A stretch of DNA of 64,000 nt from positions 4,737,930 through 4,801,929 of the forward strand of contig JACAXG010000063.1 of the NCBI GenBank assembly GCA_018881555.1, in the 5' to 3' direction. Origin of the DNA: Amblyornis subalaris (Eukaryota; Chordata; Aves; Passeriformes; Ptilonorhynchidae). A model generated the notes under the pieces. The model saw only the letters and a program-made list of their open reading frames with translations, did not search any database and was not told the origin of the DNA. The position numbers and the translations under genes were made by a program. Of this stretch, positions 25,406-38,361 are shown in pieces (position 1 is the stretch's first letter; every line of letters starts with the position of its first letter).

Positions 25406-28400
25406 CAAGTGTTTAGGCATAGTGCAAAATTAACAAGACTCATCAAGCTAAGTATAGCTGTGGTAAGGGAGAGAAAGGTGAAAACATAAAAGATGGCCAG
25501 TGCACTAAGTTGCTCCATGCATACTAAACCAGTGGTGATCCCATTGTTCAGTCTCCTGCTTTTGTGCCTTTTAAGACAAAAAGTAATTTATTTTACTTCT
25601 TATTCATGACTTAAACTTGGTAATGTAGTGATTGATGTGTGGGTTAGTTGCTGTGCCTGGCAATGAGATAGACATATTTGGAAGAGAACTNAATGGAGCC
25701 ATAAGCCTTCAGTGAGCCTTGACGTGTGTTCTCTCCGAGTGACAGGGGCAGGGAGTAGTTCCTGCAGTTGTAAACCAGCAGCACACCATGTGTAGTTTAA
25801 CAGTACACTGTAAAAGTTTCACAGCTCATGAAGATACATGCAAAATTAATTCCTGCAGAACAAAACAATTTAAAAAGTACATAATGAAGCAATTAGCTAA
25901 AAGAGGAAGAAAAGTAATGACAATTTAATTTGGGAAGAATCTTTACATGTATTAGGTTTTCAATGAGAGTGTTTCATGAAGGCACAATTAATGTAAAATG
26001 AGGCCTATGAGGCAATTAATTGTGACTTCAAAAGTTAGATTTAANGGATAATTTACATTATAAAAATGAAGAGCTGCTCTAGTTATGTTAAGGTCTTTCA
26101 TTTTCCTTTTAAACAATNTTTTAGATTGGGGGTGTGAGTTTTTGTAGGTTGCTTGCAGTTTCACATTAAAATATCAACTTGGTTATGGAAAAAAAGGCTG
26201 TTCTCACATACAAATAGATAAGTTTACCTGGAAGTATGACAGGTTTGTGTGATGATGAGAATTATTTAGTGAAGATTATCTGACTTCAGTGGAGGTATGG
26301 CCTGAATAAAGATTAGCATATTTCATCCAGTGGGTGTTGTTTCTAGGTCTGCAGAGACAGATACCCAACAAATGTGCATGACAATCCGAAAATTTCCAGG
26401 GTGCAATTGAACACCCACTGATTCTAGTTAGAAATGTGGACATTGATTTCAGTGATCTTCGTGTCTGACAATTTGCTCTGTCCTTTCTGCCGTCACTTGT
26501 CAAGATACCAAAATAAAAAGGCAGATTCAAAATGATTATGGTATTGAATAAAAATAGTTTATTCATACTTGTCTGTAAAACATCAAGCTCATTACTGGTT
26601 ATCAGTACACAATTAATGGTAATGACAAAGATTGACAAGATTTGCAAACAGTTTTTACATTAAATTGTTCTCCAAAATATATTTTAAAGATACTGGTAAC
26701 TGTTAGTTTGTATCCACAGTAGTAATTAATTTACACTGACTATTTTTTTTATCTTCAGGGCATCTTTAATGAGTTCTTCTAATTTTTTCATTTCAAAATT
26801 CACAGAAGCTAGAAATTACTTCAGCTTTTTGAGAAATCACTTAATTATTAAAAGGTTTTTGTTTGCAGTCCAAATGAAATNATGGTATCAAACAAGGTCA
26901 CATCAGCTCTTGGAGAAACTTCACAATCTTTGTAAATTTAATGAATGCAGTACATGCTAATAAACTGCTCAATGACATGTAGGGTTTATTTTTTTATTAG
27001 ATTAAGGTTCTATAACATAAAAAGATCACTCAGTGATTAAAGANATAAAAAACTTCTAATGAAGAAGTGTTATATCATTTTATAATTAAGTATAAATTAA
27101 ATATTCAAGAGAGGGATCAGCTTCAGAGTTGTGATTGTTTTGATTAAATATGCAAATTCAAATACATTTAAATGAAATTGGTAAGGATTTACTAAACTAA
27201 ATGTAGATTTAAAAGTAAAACTGAAGGGAAGTGGAGACCAGTGCCTCATGAAAGAGATTTTCCAGATGTGAATGGAATTTGCTTTAAAAAACTTGTAACC
27301 AGATTGATTTGGACATTTGCTCTGTGGTGCTACTTTATGCTTGGTGAACATAAATTCACACAGATGTAGGGCCACAATTATAACTGTGTGCAAGTATCCC
27401 TTCAGTAAATGATCAGCATGAAGTGCTTAGAGCCTGCACAAATTCTCCATGTAAGCCATAACAACTGAAGATTTAAAAGGGAGTTTCCCCTCTTTTTTTT
27501 CCCCCTCTGTATTCATTTAATGTTCTTGTCATCTCTCCTTTGCTTCGTCTAGATTGTAGTCTTTGCTGGTTTTAGTCTTTTAGCTTTGGAAGTGTTCGCC
27601 TTGGCACTGCTGCTGTCCCTTTGGACCTTGAATTTTTTTATGGAATTTTACTACCTNCTGCTAGTGATGATGGAACAAGGANCCCTTTCAAGCAGAGGAA
27701 TGCCTCTAAGCCCTTATTGGGGCTGTACCAAATCTAAGAACCTCCTCAGGAAATTCAAGAATAAAGAGCCCTTTCTGAGGCCGTCTTGGAAGGGAGCACT
27801 GAAAACGCTCTGAAGTGGACTCAGAGCTCTTTGGAAGGGAAACTCCAGTTGCTGTGTTCTTTTCCTGAAAGACTGTTTTTGCAAAGTGAAGCAGCAGGAC
27901 CAGAACATCAATAAATTCCTCCAAAGCAAAGCAAATTTTGCCTTGCTGGGCCTGCAGCAATCGTGAAAAGTGNTCCCAAAAGATATACACACCCTCACAC
28001 TTCAAAACTTTCTAAGGCGAGACCTGTTGGTACAGTTTTGCTTGCAACTGATGCTTTTACAGCATGAAATGTGAATTGCTATTTATCGTGTCACGGTGAT
28101 GAAAGCATCTGTGATTATTTTTAGAAGTGCATATGTATATTTAGAGATTTGACAGGAAACTGAGACTATTGGTGGCGATTTCCACCTCTTGCCTACCATA
28201 GGTAAAGGATCTTCATGAGCAACAGGAAAAGTTGCTGAATTTACTTTTAACCATAGTTTAGGAAATAAATCAAGTTTCTTCCTTGCAATTCGTACAAGCA
28301 GGTTAGTCATTAAGTATTACTGATTGCAGCCACAGTATGCTCAGAGATATAACATTTTACTTCAAACCATTCCGTGTGGTTCAAAAAAGTCTTTGAAGCT

Positions 28401-29580
28401 CTTTTATCGTTAGACATCCTGCTAAAGCCATGGGTGATAATTTGGAAAAGCTTCACTGATTTTAAACTTTTGTATGTATTTATAGCCATCACATAAAATA
28501 GCAGTGCTGGAGAACTAGAAAGGTGCTATTCAGTGTGGATAAAGTCTGAATAAAGATTGCTAATGACAGCGAAAAAATAGCTGCAAAATTCACAGGGGAA
28601 GTGTGTGAAGCTGTGAGGAACTGACCCCTGAATTGCTATTCCTCCTTGTGTACAGGAATTTTATTAGGTGAAGAACAGACCACTCTAAAAGGCTTCACAA
28701 CTTCCCTCTGAGNAGAGTCTTTAAGAAAGTATATTTCTTAGTATTAAAGTATTAATTTAAAAAAAACCTAAAAATTACATCTGACTTAAAGGTATTGGTT
28801 CAGAGCAATTAATTAGTCTTTCCTATGCACTTTTGNTTCGAGATTTATACCTTGTCAAGATGTACTGAAAAACCACCCAGCTATCCACAATGACTCCAAT
28901 ACAATGGTTAGAGCACCAGGGATTTGTGTACGTGAGTAAAGGAGGGGGAGGGAGCTAGGAGTGGTCAGGTTCAAGTGGACATTGGTCTAGGAGGGAAAGA
29001 AACTGCAAGAAATTCCCTTATTGAAAACATAATCAGGGAAGAATTTTTAAAAAACCCTGATGCTTTATGTAGTAGTTAATTATGTTTATCGTTTAGTATT
29101 CAGATGTCCAGTTCAGTGTAGTATTTAATATTTAGTGTATGAATAGCAAACCCCTTCATTGCTTTGCTGGAGATTTTGCACATTTTAGGGAGCTGGGAAT
29201 TCAGACTTCCATGAGATTCCAGGGGAGTTTCGTTTCAATTCCAAGTCCCACTTTATTGCCTCCATTTTCTTTTTTTGCAACTTACTTCTCCCTAAGTGCA
29301 ATGAAATCTTTGGATAAAAGAGTTTTCTCACCGTACTGCAATCCCACTGGCAAAGAACTCTTGTGGGAGAGAGAGGGATTATGGCTTGTCCCAGATGTGA
29401 CCAGCTGAGCATGTCAGGGTTGTGCTTTCTGTCTTTATAAGGCGTTGCCTCTGCTTCCACTCTGCAAGGTTTCACAGCCTGTATCTAAGGTCATGCTCCT
29501 TCTTGAGTGCTGCAGCTATAAATTCTGCACGCACTGGCACTTCCATATCTTCAGAGCACGTGTTTCTTACGTCTTCTTAC

Positions 29581-29605
29581 AAAAGTCCTTAATTAAAGGA
29601 CTTTT
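29581..29605. repeat. Short perfect hairpin
   Basis: AAAAGTCCTT at 29581-29590 is matched exactly by AAGGACTTTT at 29596-29605 around a 5-base AATTA loop. I see no U-tract or gene-end context that would make it functional. Confidence 0.5.
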
Positions 29606-29735
29606 ACTCATCTTGATATATGAAAGCTATTGGTGTATACCTCTAGTCCAGTTTTGGTGCATGCTGATCACGTTTTCGTGGAGATTTTTGCATGGAAATA
29701 GCAGATGCAATTCACCAGTTCTGTCAGCATCTGTG

Positions 29736-29764
29736 TTGATAGCTAATTAATTGATAGTAATTAA
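29736..29764. repeat. Tandem duplication, TTGATAG(C)TAATTAA
   Basis: TTGATAGCTAATTAA (29736-29750) is followed directly by TTGATAGTAATTAA (29751-29764), the same unit minus one C. Each copy contains a TAATTA homeodomain core. Confidence 0.5.
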
Positions 29765-30971
29765 TTAGTCTTTGAAAATAGAATAAAGACTGACAATGTC
29801 TGGGAGAAAGGAGTGGCCACCAGCTTTGATTAATTGGTGTTTATTCAGGTAGTGGGTAATTGTTATTTACAAATTCTATCAAAGTCTTGGTCATCTCAGG
29901 ATGTCTTGTGAAAACGTATGACTTCGTTATAAGGTCAAATCAGATTTTACTGATAACTGAATCAGTGCTAAAATTACAGATGAGTCTGCTCTTCAGNTTT
30001 TCCATTCCTAGAAATTTACTTGGAAATTCAGCTTGTTATACTCTGTGAATTTTTGGCTCAACTTGTTGTCAAGATGGCATTCAGATCTAACTCTGAAAAT
30101 TCCGCAAAAGATTTGGTGTTCACTTGTTGGCCTTGGATCCAGGCCATGCCTGGTTGGAATGAGCAGAGGCTGAGGAGAGTACACAGTGCCTGTGGTGTGT
30201 GAATTGCCTTGTCCTGGGCTAAGTTATGACCATCTCTGCATCTTCCTTGTCTTTTATGATACTAATTTAAGCAGTGTACAGTGCGTAACTCTGAAACAAT
30301 TTATAGCTGCATGTCCTTGCTGTACTGAGGAATGACTTGGACTGAAAGCAGGCATTGTGTGAGCACAGCCTGATNCTACTTCACATTTAATCTTTATTAG
30401 GACATGTAGCTGGACCATTTATAATTAAATGTTTGACAAACTACTATTTTTGTTAGATCGTTAAACTGGATTGCCCACTTAATATGATANTTAGAAAGAC
30501 AGGACACAAATGTTGTTTCCAGATTACTTATTCTTGTGCCAGATCAATTGCACATTTATTTTTAAATATTTATTATCATCTCAGTTTTGCCCTGATTTTG
30601 GTAATGGTTATGTTTATTTACTCTTGTGGTCTTCCAAGTTCTGGACGCAGAGATACGCTGAAGTCTTTTCTACTCCCTTCTTGACTGTACAGCAGGTTCA
30701 TGGGATAGCTCCTTTTCCACAGAGCTCTGAAACCAGGGCTCCATCTCTTCTCCCAGCATATGCTGAATGCAATTAGGCACCAGTTCAGAAAAAGCTTTGT
30801 AAACATTCTGAATTCATGCCACATTTTCTGGTCTCGGGAGCTGCCAAATGCCTAAATGCTGTATTCAAGCCAGATGTCTAAATATATAAAATGAATGACT
30901 GAACAAAGTGCCTCCTTAGCAGAGCATATGCCTATAGGGTGGACAGACCTGAGGGGTCTGAGATCAGCTCC

Positions 30972-30986
30972 AGAACAGGATGTTCT
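30972..30986. promoter_or_regulatory. Perfect glucocorticoid/androgen-type response element
   Basis: AGAACA at 30972-30977, a GGA spacer and TGTTCT at 30981-30986 form the full consensus palindrome AGAACAnnnTGTTCT recognised by the glucocorticoid, mineralocorticoid, progesterone and androgen receptors. It extends by one further base pair on each side (C and G). It lies about 1.2 kb upstream of exon D. All twelve specified bases match. Whether it is bound in vivo cannot be seen here. Confidence 0.45.
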
Positions 30987-32158
30987 GCCAGCCCACATCC
31001 CNGGCCACTAGGAGGGAGATGAGAATATAATCTCCTGGATGAGCTGGATAAGGAAGGAGCAACCTTGCTCTCATTTTTTGCTCTCTTAGTATGAGATACC
31101 AAGCCTCAGGAATCTCTGCTGGCAGTATCATAAGGCAAACTCTGTCACTTCTCAGTGAGTACACCTGCCTCTGGGACACTGAGGTACTTGTTCAGCAGGA
31201 TCAAACAGTTTGGGTACATCTGGGGTTTCACCTGAGCAGCATCCACTCAACCATTATGAAAGGGCTGCCTTGATCTTGTTAGGAAGCTTACATAATACAA
31301 GATACACAGGAAAAGAGCTGCTATGTAAAATAATTCATATACCTCACTGACTCTCATGTCTGCCAAAGTGTTTTTNTCTTTTGTTGAAAGTGGAAAGAGA
31401 AAATCAGAAATGAATACAATAATTATGGTTAACGTTAGGGACATTATCTCAGTTGTGTTAGTCGGCAAAACTGAAACGTATTTGAGCAGGAAGAGTAACC
31501 CACATTATAAATGTGTTATAAGAGTAGTGTCTGAAGAAATTGTTAATCCAACATTTTCATTAGGCAATTTTGGTCTTTGTTCCTCCTTCCTGAAAGAAAT
31601 AGACCTGGTCCTTTCTCAACTATTTCTAGAGCAAAGCAGAAGATGCGTTTATATTCCTCATCTTCCTAGAACCTGGAACTTCAGTGGTCTTAAAAAGTTG
31701 GTTGGCTTAGTTTCCCTGTTGTGACAGGCTGCCTGGTCTGAAATTCTGAATAGTGCATGTATGCACTGAGGTGGACTGTGCAGAACGTCAGAGAAAAGCC
31801 TGCAAGCCATTAAAACTTGAACTAGAGGCATGATTGTTTTCAATGCCCTGTAAATAATTTTATTAATAATCTCGAGAACAACTGAATTGATCCAGGCAGA
31901 TTGCAATGAGAGGCTACTGGTAACGTAGAAACTCTGTAGTAAGGTTAAGTAGCAGTAATAATTCTTGGTAGGGCAAGGTTATAACTCTCTCCTCTCACAA
32001 CTGCCTCAAAAACTCTGTATAGTCAAGCCAATCTTGAGTGGTTATTCTCCTTTGTAACAAGGGCAAGCACAGAAATAAAACAACTCCAGTGTATTTGCTG
32101 GAGGCCAGCAGTGGTGCAGGGAGCTGTCACAAGCAGAATGTCTTTTTCTCCCTCCTAG

Positions 32159-32344
32159 GTATGGCAGTGTGGAGGAAGCGTTGAGGTCCTGCCTTGCTCC
32201 AGGATTGCCCACATTGAGAGAGCACACAAACCGTACACGGAAGACCTGACTGCTCACGTCCGGAGAAACGCACTGAGGGTGGCTGAGGTCTGGATGGATG
32301 AGTTTAAGAGCCATGTCTATATGGCTTGGAACATACCCCAGGAG
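32159..32344 (+). CDS. GALNT18: GALNT18 exon D (third metal ligand, catalytic loop)
   Basis: This is a 186-base exon, exactly 62 codons, phase 0 at both ends. The acceptor is CTCCCTCCTAG ending at 32158 and the donor is GTGAGT at 32345. It encodes VWQCGGSVEVLPCSRIAHIE, then RAHKPYTEDLTAHVRRN, then ALRVAEVWMDEFKSHVYMAW. The His codon at 32210-32212 aligns with the histidine that completes the Mn2+ site in GALNT1 and GALNT2 (the VGH of the PCSRVGH motif). The RAHKPY segment occupies the place of the flexible loop that closes over UDP-GalNAc. Everything expected is present and uninterrupted. The intron before it is by far the longest complete one here. Confidence 0.96.
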
Positions 32345-35300
32345 GTGAGTCCCAAAGAACAGCATTTGCAGGCTTTGGCTTTAGACCCTTTTGGGCTTGG
32401 TTCCTACTCTGAATTTTAGGTTTTCTGCTAGGATTTTATTTGTGTACGTGTATGTATTTATGTCTCGCATGTAGGCATAAGATATGCCTATACATACCCA
32501 CTTACATATAAATATATGTCTGTAGCTGTGTCTTATTCTAGAATAATTCCTTTGTCTTTAGGTTCCTTAAAAATTATTTTCTCGTCTAGTTCATCATCTT
32601 CACTGGTGACTCTTCACGAACTTTTTAATCTAGTAGCTGCAGAAACGTGGGGAAAAAAAGCCCCATCAAATCTACATTACACATTTTGTTTCGAATTTGA
32701 GTATCCTGTTTACCAGGAGAGACTCTAATACCACCAGATTTGTGAGGGGAGTTCTGCCAAGGGGTGTTGACATCTATTGATGCAAGTGTGGGGCGTCTGA
32801 CTCGAGTATTTCACATCAGAGTGAGGGTGGCTGGTGGGTGTCATGACATATTGCAGGATCTCTCTGCAACTTCCTATTGGACTGCTTGTCCTGAATTCTT
32901 TTCCATGGATGAGCACTGCTTGGTCCATTGTACTGAAGAGATAATGTGAGATGGATAACCTCAGAGTTCAGTTTGATCTTAGTTGTTCTTCATTTCTGTA
33001 GTCAATGGTATTCAATCTATGAACAGCTANGAGCTAAAGGGCTCAGAGAAAGGTGACTGTACCTATTCTGGAAAACATTCAGGATCTATGTAGAATAGGG
33101 TGTTTCCACCTAGATGTTGGAAAGCATAGCTCTAGTTGAATTTGGAGTTTAACTTGGAGTACNGTACATCACAGCAAAAGCAAACATAAGGGCAATTTAG
33201 TTTTTCTTAAATAAAATNTCTCTGATTTCACAGCTGTTCAGAGAAACTGGTTTTGCTGCAATTTCTGTTTCAAGAAATAAAATGCTGTACTTCTTTAGTT
33301 TAATAAGAAAAAAAGGTTAGAAACAAAAAANCAGCTAAATATATGAATGCTGATGTTGGTTCAGCTGCTCTCAGTAGCTTCTTGCCTCTCTCATGATTAA
33401 AACTAGATTTTGGCAAAGTGAGGAAGTCACTGTCCTATTTTTAGGTTGCAGCATTAGCCACATTTACCATGACCAGGGAAAACAAATCCTCTATAAGCTG
33501 GTATAGGGAAAAAACTTTTCTGGAAGTTGGTCCCATGTTCACAGAATCCAAACTGCCCTTCAAGTGTCCCTGTTTTGAGTAGTTGCACAGCAATCCATAC
33601 AAGAATAAAGACATTTCTAGACTAGATAGGGTTGCTTATTTTATGTCAAAGCAATTGCAAATGAATTTTATTTGTGATTAACCTGACAGATTTAAATTTC
33701 ACTTTCTATTTTGTATTGTTAGTTATTTTCTTGAAGATTGGCTGATCTTCCTTGATTGATACAAGTTTTAGTTTTTTGACTTGCAAACATAGCATTAACA
33801 CAAAACTTAGTAATTCCTCTTGCTAACTGGGATGTACAGTATTATACACCTATTTGCATAATATTCATCCAGATCTGATGGTGATGGTGCTTAATCTTGT
33901 GCAAATTTGAGATTTGAGTGCAATTTGAAATCAAATTCNTAAAGAATGCAAAGATTAATTGCAACTGGGTCGCTACAGGAGTAATTCTCTGTCTGGAAGC
34001 TGATCAATACTGATAGTAGACTGTGTAGGTAATAGAAATGTATTCAGTTATAAAAGTTGAGACTTTCCATGAAATATGTTATTCCAAAACATGTACCACA
34101 GAACCTGATTTTTCCATGGAAGAATTCCCAGATCTCTGAGAAGTCAGATGTTGCCAAAGGTTTTAGTCTTTGAGAGCTAACAGTAATAATAATAAAAAGG
34201 AGTCAGACTCATTTGGCAGTGTGCTGTGACTGCCCTCTCAGGCTGTCTGTTGGCTTNTCTCTGAAGTACCAAGGACTTCAAAGGGGAGTCTCAGATGCCA
34301 TGATGGTTTCTGCATCATTGCCACTTAGATAAATGGATTCAAAAAAGCACTTAAAACCCAAAGGAAAGATTCTTCAACTTCTGGAATTAAGATCTGTGCT
34401 TTCCATGTGTTCTGCCTGTGCTTCTGGTTTTCTTTGNTGTTTTTTTTTCTCCCATCATGTTCTCAGCTTTGGGGAACACACTGACTTATTGCTGGTGGTA
34501 AAGCCAGTGTGCTGTATGTGAGCTATTTTTCTTCTCCAGCTGCATGANAGGATGTGATTACTGGGGCCCTTGATGCTCTTTCTTACACTGTAAACTGTGA
34601 GGAAACAGGCACTGCTGCCTGCGGGGTTGCGTGAGAAAAGATTAGGGATGCAGTGGACAATTCAGAACTTGAGCCCAGGAAGACTTTTTAGTGCTGGAAG
34701 TCGACTGTCTGTATGCTGGCGCTCTTCTTTTCCTTCACACAAGTGGCAGATATGCTGGCAGGTGCAGCCAGAGTGGTGCATGAGCAGGATTTGTTCATGA
34801 GATCAGTAGTTTGTCTTTCAACACCCTACAGCCTCTTTATCTNGTTACTTGCTGCAAATTTCAGGAAAAAACAGCCACTTAAGGAGAAGTTTCACACGAA
34901 GTTTTATGAATGATGTAGGGCTTGAGGGGAGNGGAGTCACCATTTTTAAGATTAACTTGAGTTATGCCTGATCAGTGTATGCCAGATCTCAGTTTCCTAC
35001 TTTTTAGCATACTTTGCTAATGTGGAAGTCAGTTTTACTTTAGTTAGAAAATGCTTTCATAATAAAATATACTTGTTCTGGATTAGTGTTAATTCAGTGC
35101 TTTGGGATACAGTTGTTGCTTCAGCAGCTCAGAAATCTGGATACTTTTACACATACCTTTTTGATGTGTAACTAAGAAAATTCAGTTCTTTAAATGTTAT
35201 TTCTAAATCCTGTCTCATGGCTGACAAAATCTTTGGGGTGTTTATGGCCCAGTACAGGCTGTTGTTTAAGGAGATAGATTATAAGATTTCCCTATGAAAA

Positions 35301-36209
35301 AGTATTTGTACTGTGTTTTGCTCTGAGGCAGAAATGGTAGGGCACAGTGTGGAGCAAAATGTCGCATTTTCCTTNCTGTCATAGAGCAGCCACAGATTTG
35401 CACTTAGATCCCTCTCTAAAAATTTCTCNTGTGTGATTTTAATGTGATAAATTATTGGTTTTTACGTACAAGGCCTTTATGAAACTCATGCTTTGTGATC
35501 TGCTCTTATGATAAGTAGAAACTAGATTAGCCCAAAATATAAAGGAGAATAAAAATTAGAAGAGAGAAAATTCTGCAATTGCNTTTAACAAAAATAACAA
35601 CTTCTCCTTTTACGTTACAAAAGAAATTTAATAAGTACTATTTCAGAGAGGTGAGCAGAACTTCTGCTCTTTGCAGTGAAGCAGTAACCCAGACTTCAGA
35701 ATTGGCCAGAANGTGTCATACGCTAATGATTAGGACACAGTGGGACACCAGCAATAAGGTTGTTTCTAGGGCAACTTGCTAGTTCCTGCCAATTCCTTTT
35801 GGATTTGGAAAGTGCCAGGAAATTAGAGAACAACAGTGATATTCATTGGAAACTGGATCTAAACCCCACTGAAGTCAGCAGAAGTGGTCCCATTCACCAA
35901 AGCAAACCATGAAAGAGGCCACACCATGGTGACCTGCATCGTATTTAACTGAGACACTTATGGGGTGTGTGTGGGTAACAGACTCAATTCACAGCCAAAA
36001 GCTGGCCATTGTCATAGGTCAAAACCATCTTTGACTCTNGGGAATGATGCTGTGAGGGGCTGGGAGTTGGTCTTGATGATCCTGATGGGTCCCTTCCAAC
36101 TCAGCTGATTCTGTGATTCTGCAGCAAGGGAGGCTCTGGATGTTTAGTTTACACAGAAGTGCATCACTGATGTATTTTCTGCTTTTTCTGTCCTTTGTTT
36201 CATGTGCAG
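32345..36209 (+). other. Intron D-E (3,865 bp)
   Basis: GT-AG intron in phase 0, ending TTCATGTGCAG. A CR1 3' tail lies within the last 160 bases. The rest is AT-rich with no recognised repeat or exon. Confidence 0.85.
36050..36121 (+). mobile_element. CR1 LINE 3' tail
   Basis: GAGTTGGTCTTGATGATCCT, GATGGGTCCCTTCCAACTCA and GATTCTGTGATTCTG are the CR1 3' end with its terminal repeats. It ends about 90 bases before exon E, the second CR1 tail in this gene lying immediately upstream of an exon. Confidence 0.9.
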
Positions 36210-36347
36210 GACTCCGGAATTGATATCGGTGACATTTCAGAGAGGAAGGCCTTGAGGAAAAAGCTCCAGTGCAAGACCTTTAGGTGGTATCTTGTCAGCG
36301 TGTACCCAGAAATGAGAATGTACTCAGATACCGTCGCCTATGGGGTG
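36210..36347 (+). CDS. GALNT18: GALNT18 exon E (end of catalytic domain)
   Basis: This is a 138-base exon, 46 codons, phase 0 at both ends. The acceptor is TGTGCAG ending at 36209 and the donor is GTAAGG at 36348. It encodes [20 protein letters not shown], then [20 protein letters not shown], ending VAYGV. The [13 protein letters not shown]...VYPEM stretch is the conserved C-terminal end of the GALNT catalytic domain just before the linker to the lectin domain. The [12 protein letters not shown] segment differs slightly from the human sequence as I recall it (ITARKALRKQ), an ordinary species difference. An open frame runs on past the donor to 36404, which is intronic. Confidence 0.96.
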
Positions 36348-36734
36348 GTAAGGATCTTGTTTACATTTCCCATTCTAAAAAGATGGGGGAGAAAGGTGCA
36401 NTAGTGGAAGTAATTAATGAAGAAAATGCCTGGCTCAAAGTAAAATAATCAGATCAGCTTGAAGTCACTAGTTAAATAATTTGTTAGACTGGTTAGTTGA
36501 CNGAGACAGCTGCTCTGCTGTCATTTATGCTGAAGTATTCTGAATGTTATGTTCCTCCCTGGTGTTTTTTTTGTTTGTTTGGTTGGTTCATGACTTGCAT
36601 TCCACACAGAAATACTTAAGGCGTGATTTTTCAGGCACATTGGAGCTGACAGGTTTGTGGCAGCAGGTGAATTCACAAAGTAGGCTCAGTATTTCGGCTG
36701 CAACCTTCTCAAGATTGTAGCCAGCTTTTAATTT

Positions 36735-36850
36735 AGAATCATAGAGCCATTTAGGATGGGAAAGACCTTTAATATCATCAAATCCAACTGTTAAAGGTCA
36801 ATGCCTTCCTTTATTAAACTTTTAGCCATTTAAGGGCAATCCTGATCCAC
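36735..36850 (-). mobile_element. CR1 LINE 3' end fragment
   Basis: AGAATCATAGAGCCATTTAG followed by GATGGGAAAGACCTTTAATA and ATCATCAAATCCAACTGTTA is the reverse complement of a CR1 3' end. The right boundary is uncertain. Confidence 0.85.
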
Positions 36851-37979
36851 CCCAGAAAAGATATCACAGTGGACATCTGCTACAAAAAGGTGTCAAAGGC
36901 CAACATTCCAAGCTANCCAAATCTCACATAGCTAACCCATGTGTAAAGCACCACTAGAGACATGCAAGAATTATGTTGCATTCAACAGAAACTGCAGCTA
37001 AATCCATGCATTTTGGGATCATCACTGCTTGTGTGACGGTAGTGCCCTTGCCTGTGTTGAAATCACGCTTGAGTTGCACTGTGCTGATTAAGGCAGAGAC
37101 AATTCTTGCTCCTTGAAAACTGGCAACCCAAACAGAGAGGGCAGGTGTGCATGACATGAAAGATGAGCACAGTAAGTTAACATAGGCCTATAATAAGATA
37201 GTAGACCTAGGACATCCTTTTCACATTCTCATCCAGTGTCATTTCCACAAAAATTGATTCCTGGAATTAAATTTTCCCTTTTACATGGCAGTCCTTATTA
37301 TGAAACATGACTAATAAGAACAGATCATNCAAGTGAAAGGTTTGTCTTGAGACATTCCTCCTCAAAAAGAACACTGAGCTGTGCAGTTTGCCAGTATGGC
37401 TCTGGCAGAGCCTTGCGGGGGCCATAGAGCAGCTGCTCTGTTTTGGCAAACGAAGGGATTGTATGTCCCNCAAAGTTCCGTGACCTTTTTGATGATCAAT
37501 TAAAACAATCATGCTGGCTTTTCATACAATCAAACAAGAGAAGAAAAGCCCTTCCAGCAAAGGTTTAGGTCGTTGNTAAATGCATGAGATAAAGGTTACT
37601 TTCCAAAGTAGTTGAGAACAAGGCCGAAACCACACCTGTGTGCAAGGAGCCTCTGCCATAAACCATGGAATTGCCCTCAGCGATGCCATGGTCTAATCAA
37701 GTGTGGAGTTTCCTGAGGGGAAGGAGGCAGAGCAGCTAACAAGTGCACAGATATGCTTGTAGGTAGCTCTGGATAAGAAGTCTTTTCAGGTAGAAATGAT
37801 ACAATATAAACAAAGGAAGGGCAGTGGAACAGCTAAGCTGCTTGTCTCGGGATCAACTCCGCATCGTGCAAGTCAAAATGAAAATCAGCAACAGGCACCN
37901 TATGGTTTTATATTCTGCTGAGAGATTTTCATCAACCAAAAAGAATAGGAAGAGTTTTTTACAGAAATGCTGAACATAG

Positions 37980-38361
37980 TGGTCAGCCTGGAGAAGNGAA
38001 GGCTTCAGGAAGANCTTACAGCAGCTTTACAGTACCTAAAGAGGGCTAAAGAAAGCTGGAGAGGGACTTTTCACAAGGACATGTAGTGATAGGACAAGAG
38101 GGAACAACTTTAAACTGAAAGAGGGGGAATTTAGATTAGATATTAGGAAGAAATTATTTACTGTGAGGGTGGTGAGGCACTGGAAGAGGTTGCCCAGAGA
38201 GACTGTGGACTCCTCATCCCTGGAGGTGTCCAAGACCAGGCTGGATGGGGCTTTGAGTAACNTGGTGTAGTGCAAGGTGTCCCTGCCCATGGCAGGGGGT
38301 TGGAACGAGATAATCTTTAACATGTCTTGCAACCCAAGCCATTCAATGAGTCTATGATTTA
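37980..38361 (+). mobile_element. CR1 LINE, 3' ~380 bp
   Basis: It starts at CAGCCTGGAGAAG and passes through AGTGATAGGACAAGAGGGAA, TTTAGATTAGATATTAGGAA, GGTGAGGCACTGGAAGAGG and TGGAACGAGATAATCTTTAA to a degenerate tail near GAGTCTATGATTTA. The longest open frame of the window, 169 codons on the minus strand at 38036-38545, is mostly antisense to this copy and is not a gene. Confidence 0.95.

Larger units (their letters stand above)
17869..32158 (+). other. Intron C-D (14,290 bp)
   Basis: GT-AG intron in phase 0. It holds three CR1-derived pieces or copies (19.4, 24.3-25.4 kb), an LTR relic near 22.2 kb, a MIR relic near 21.2 kb, AT-rich stretches with dense TAATTA motifs (25.9-27.2 kb and 29.7 kb), a short hairpin at 29.58 kb and a perfect steroid-receptor palindrome near 30.97 kb. 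I found no exon in it on either strand. Confidence 0.8.

Noticed and set aside
31003..31020. CCACTAGGAGGGAG resembling a CTCF core
   Set aside because: At least two mismatches at informative positions, next to an ambiguous base.
37000..37150. Faint similarity to old amniote repeat 3' ends (LINE3/SINE-like)
   Set aside because: The match is only to short scattered words and cannot be separated from chance without a library search.
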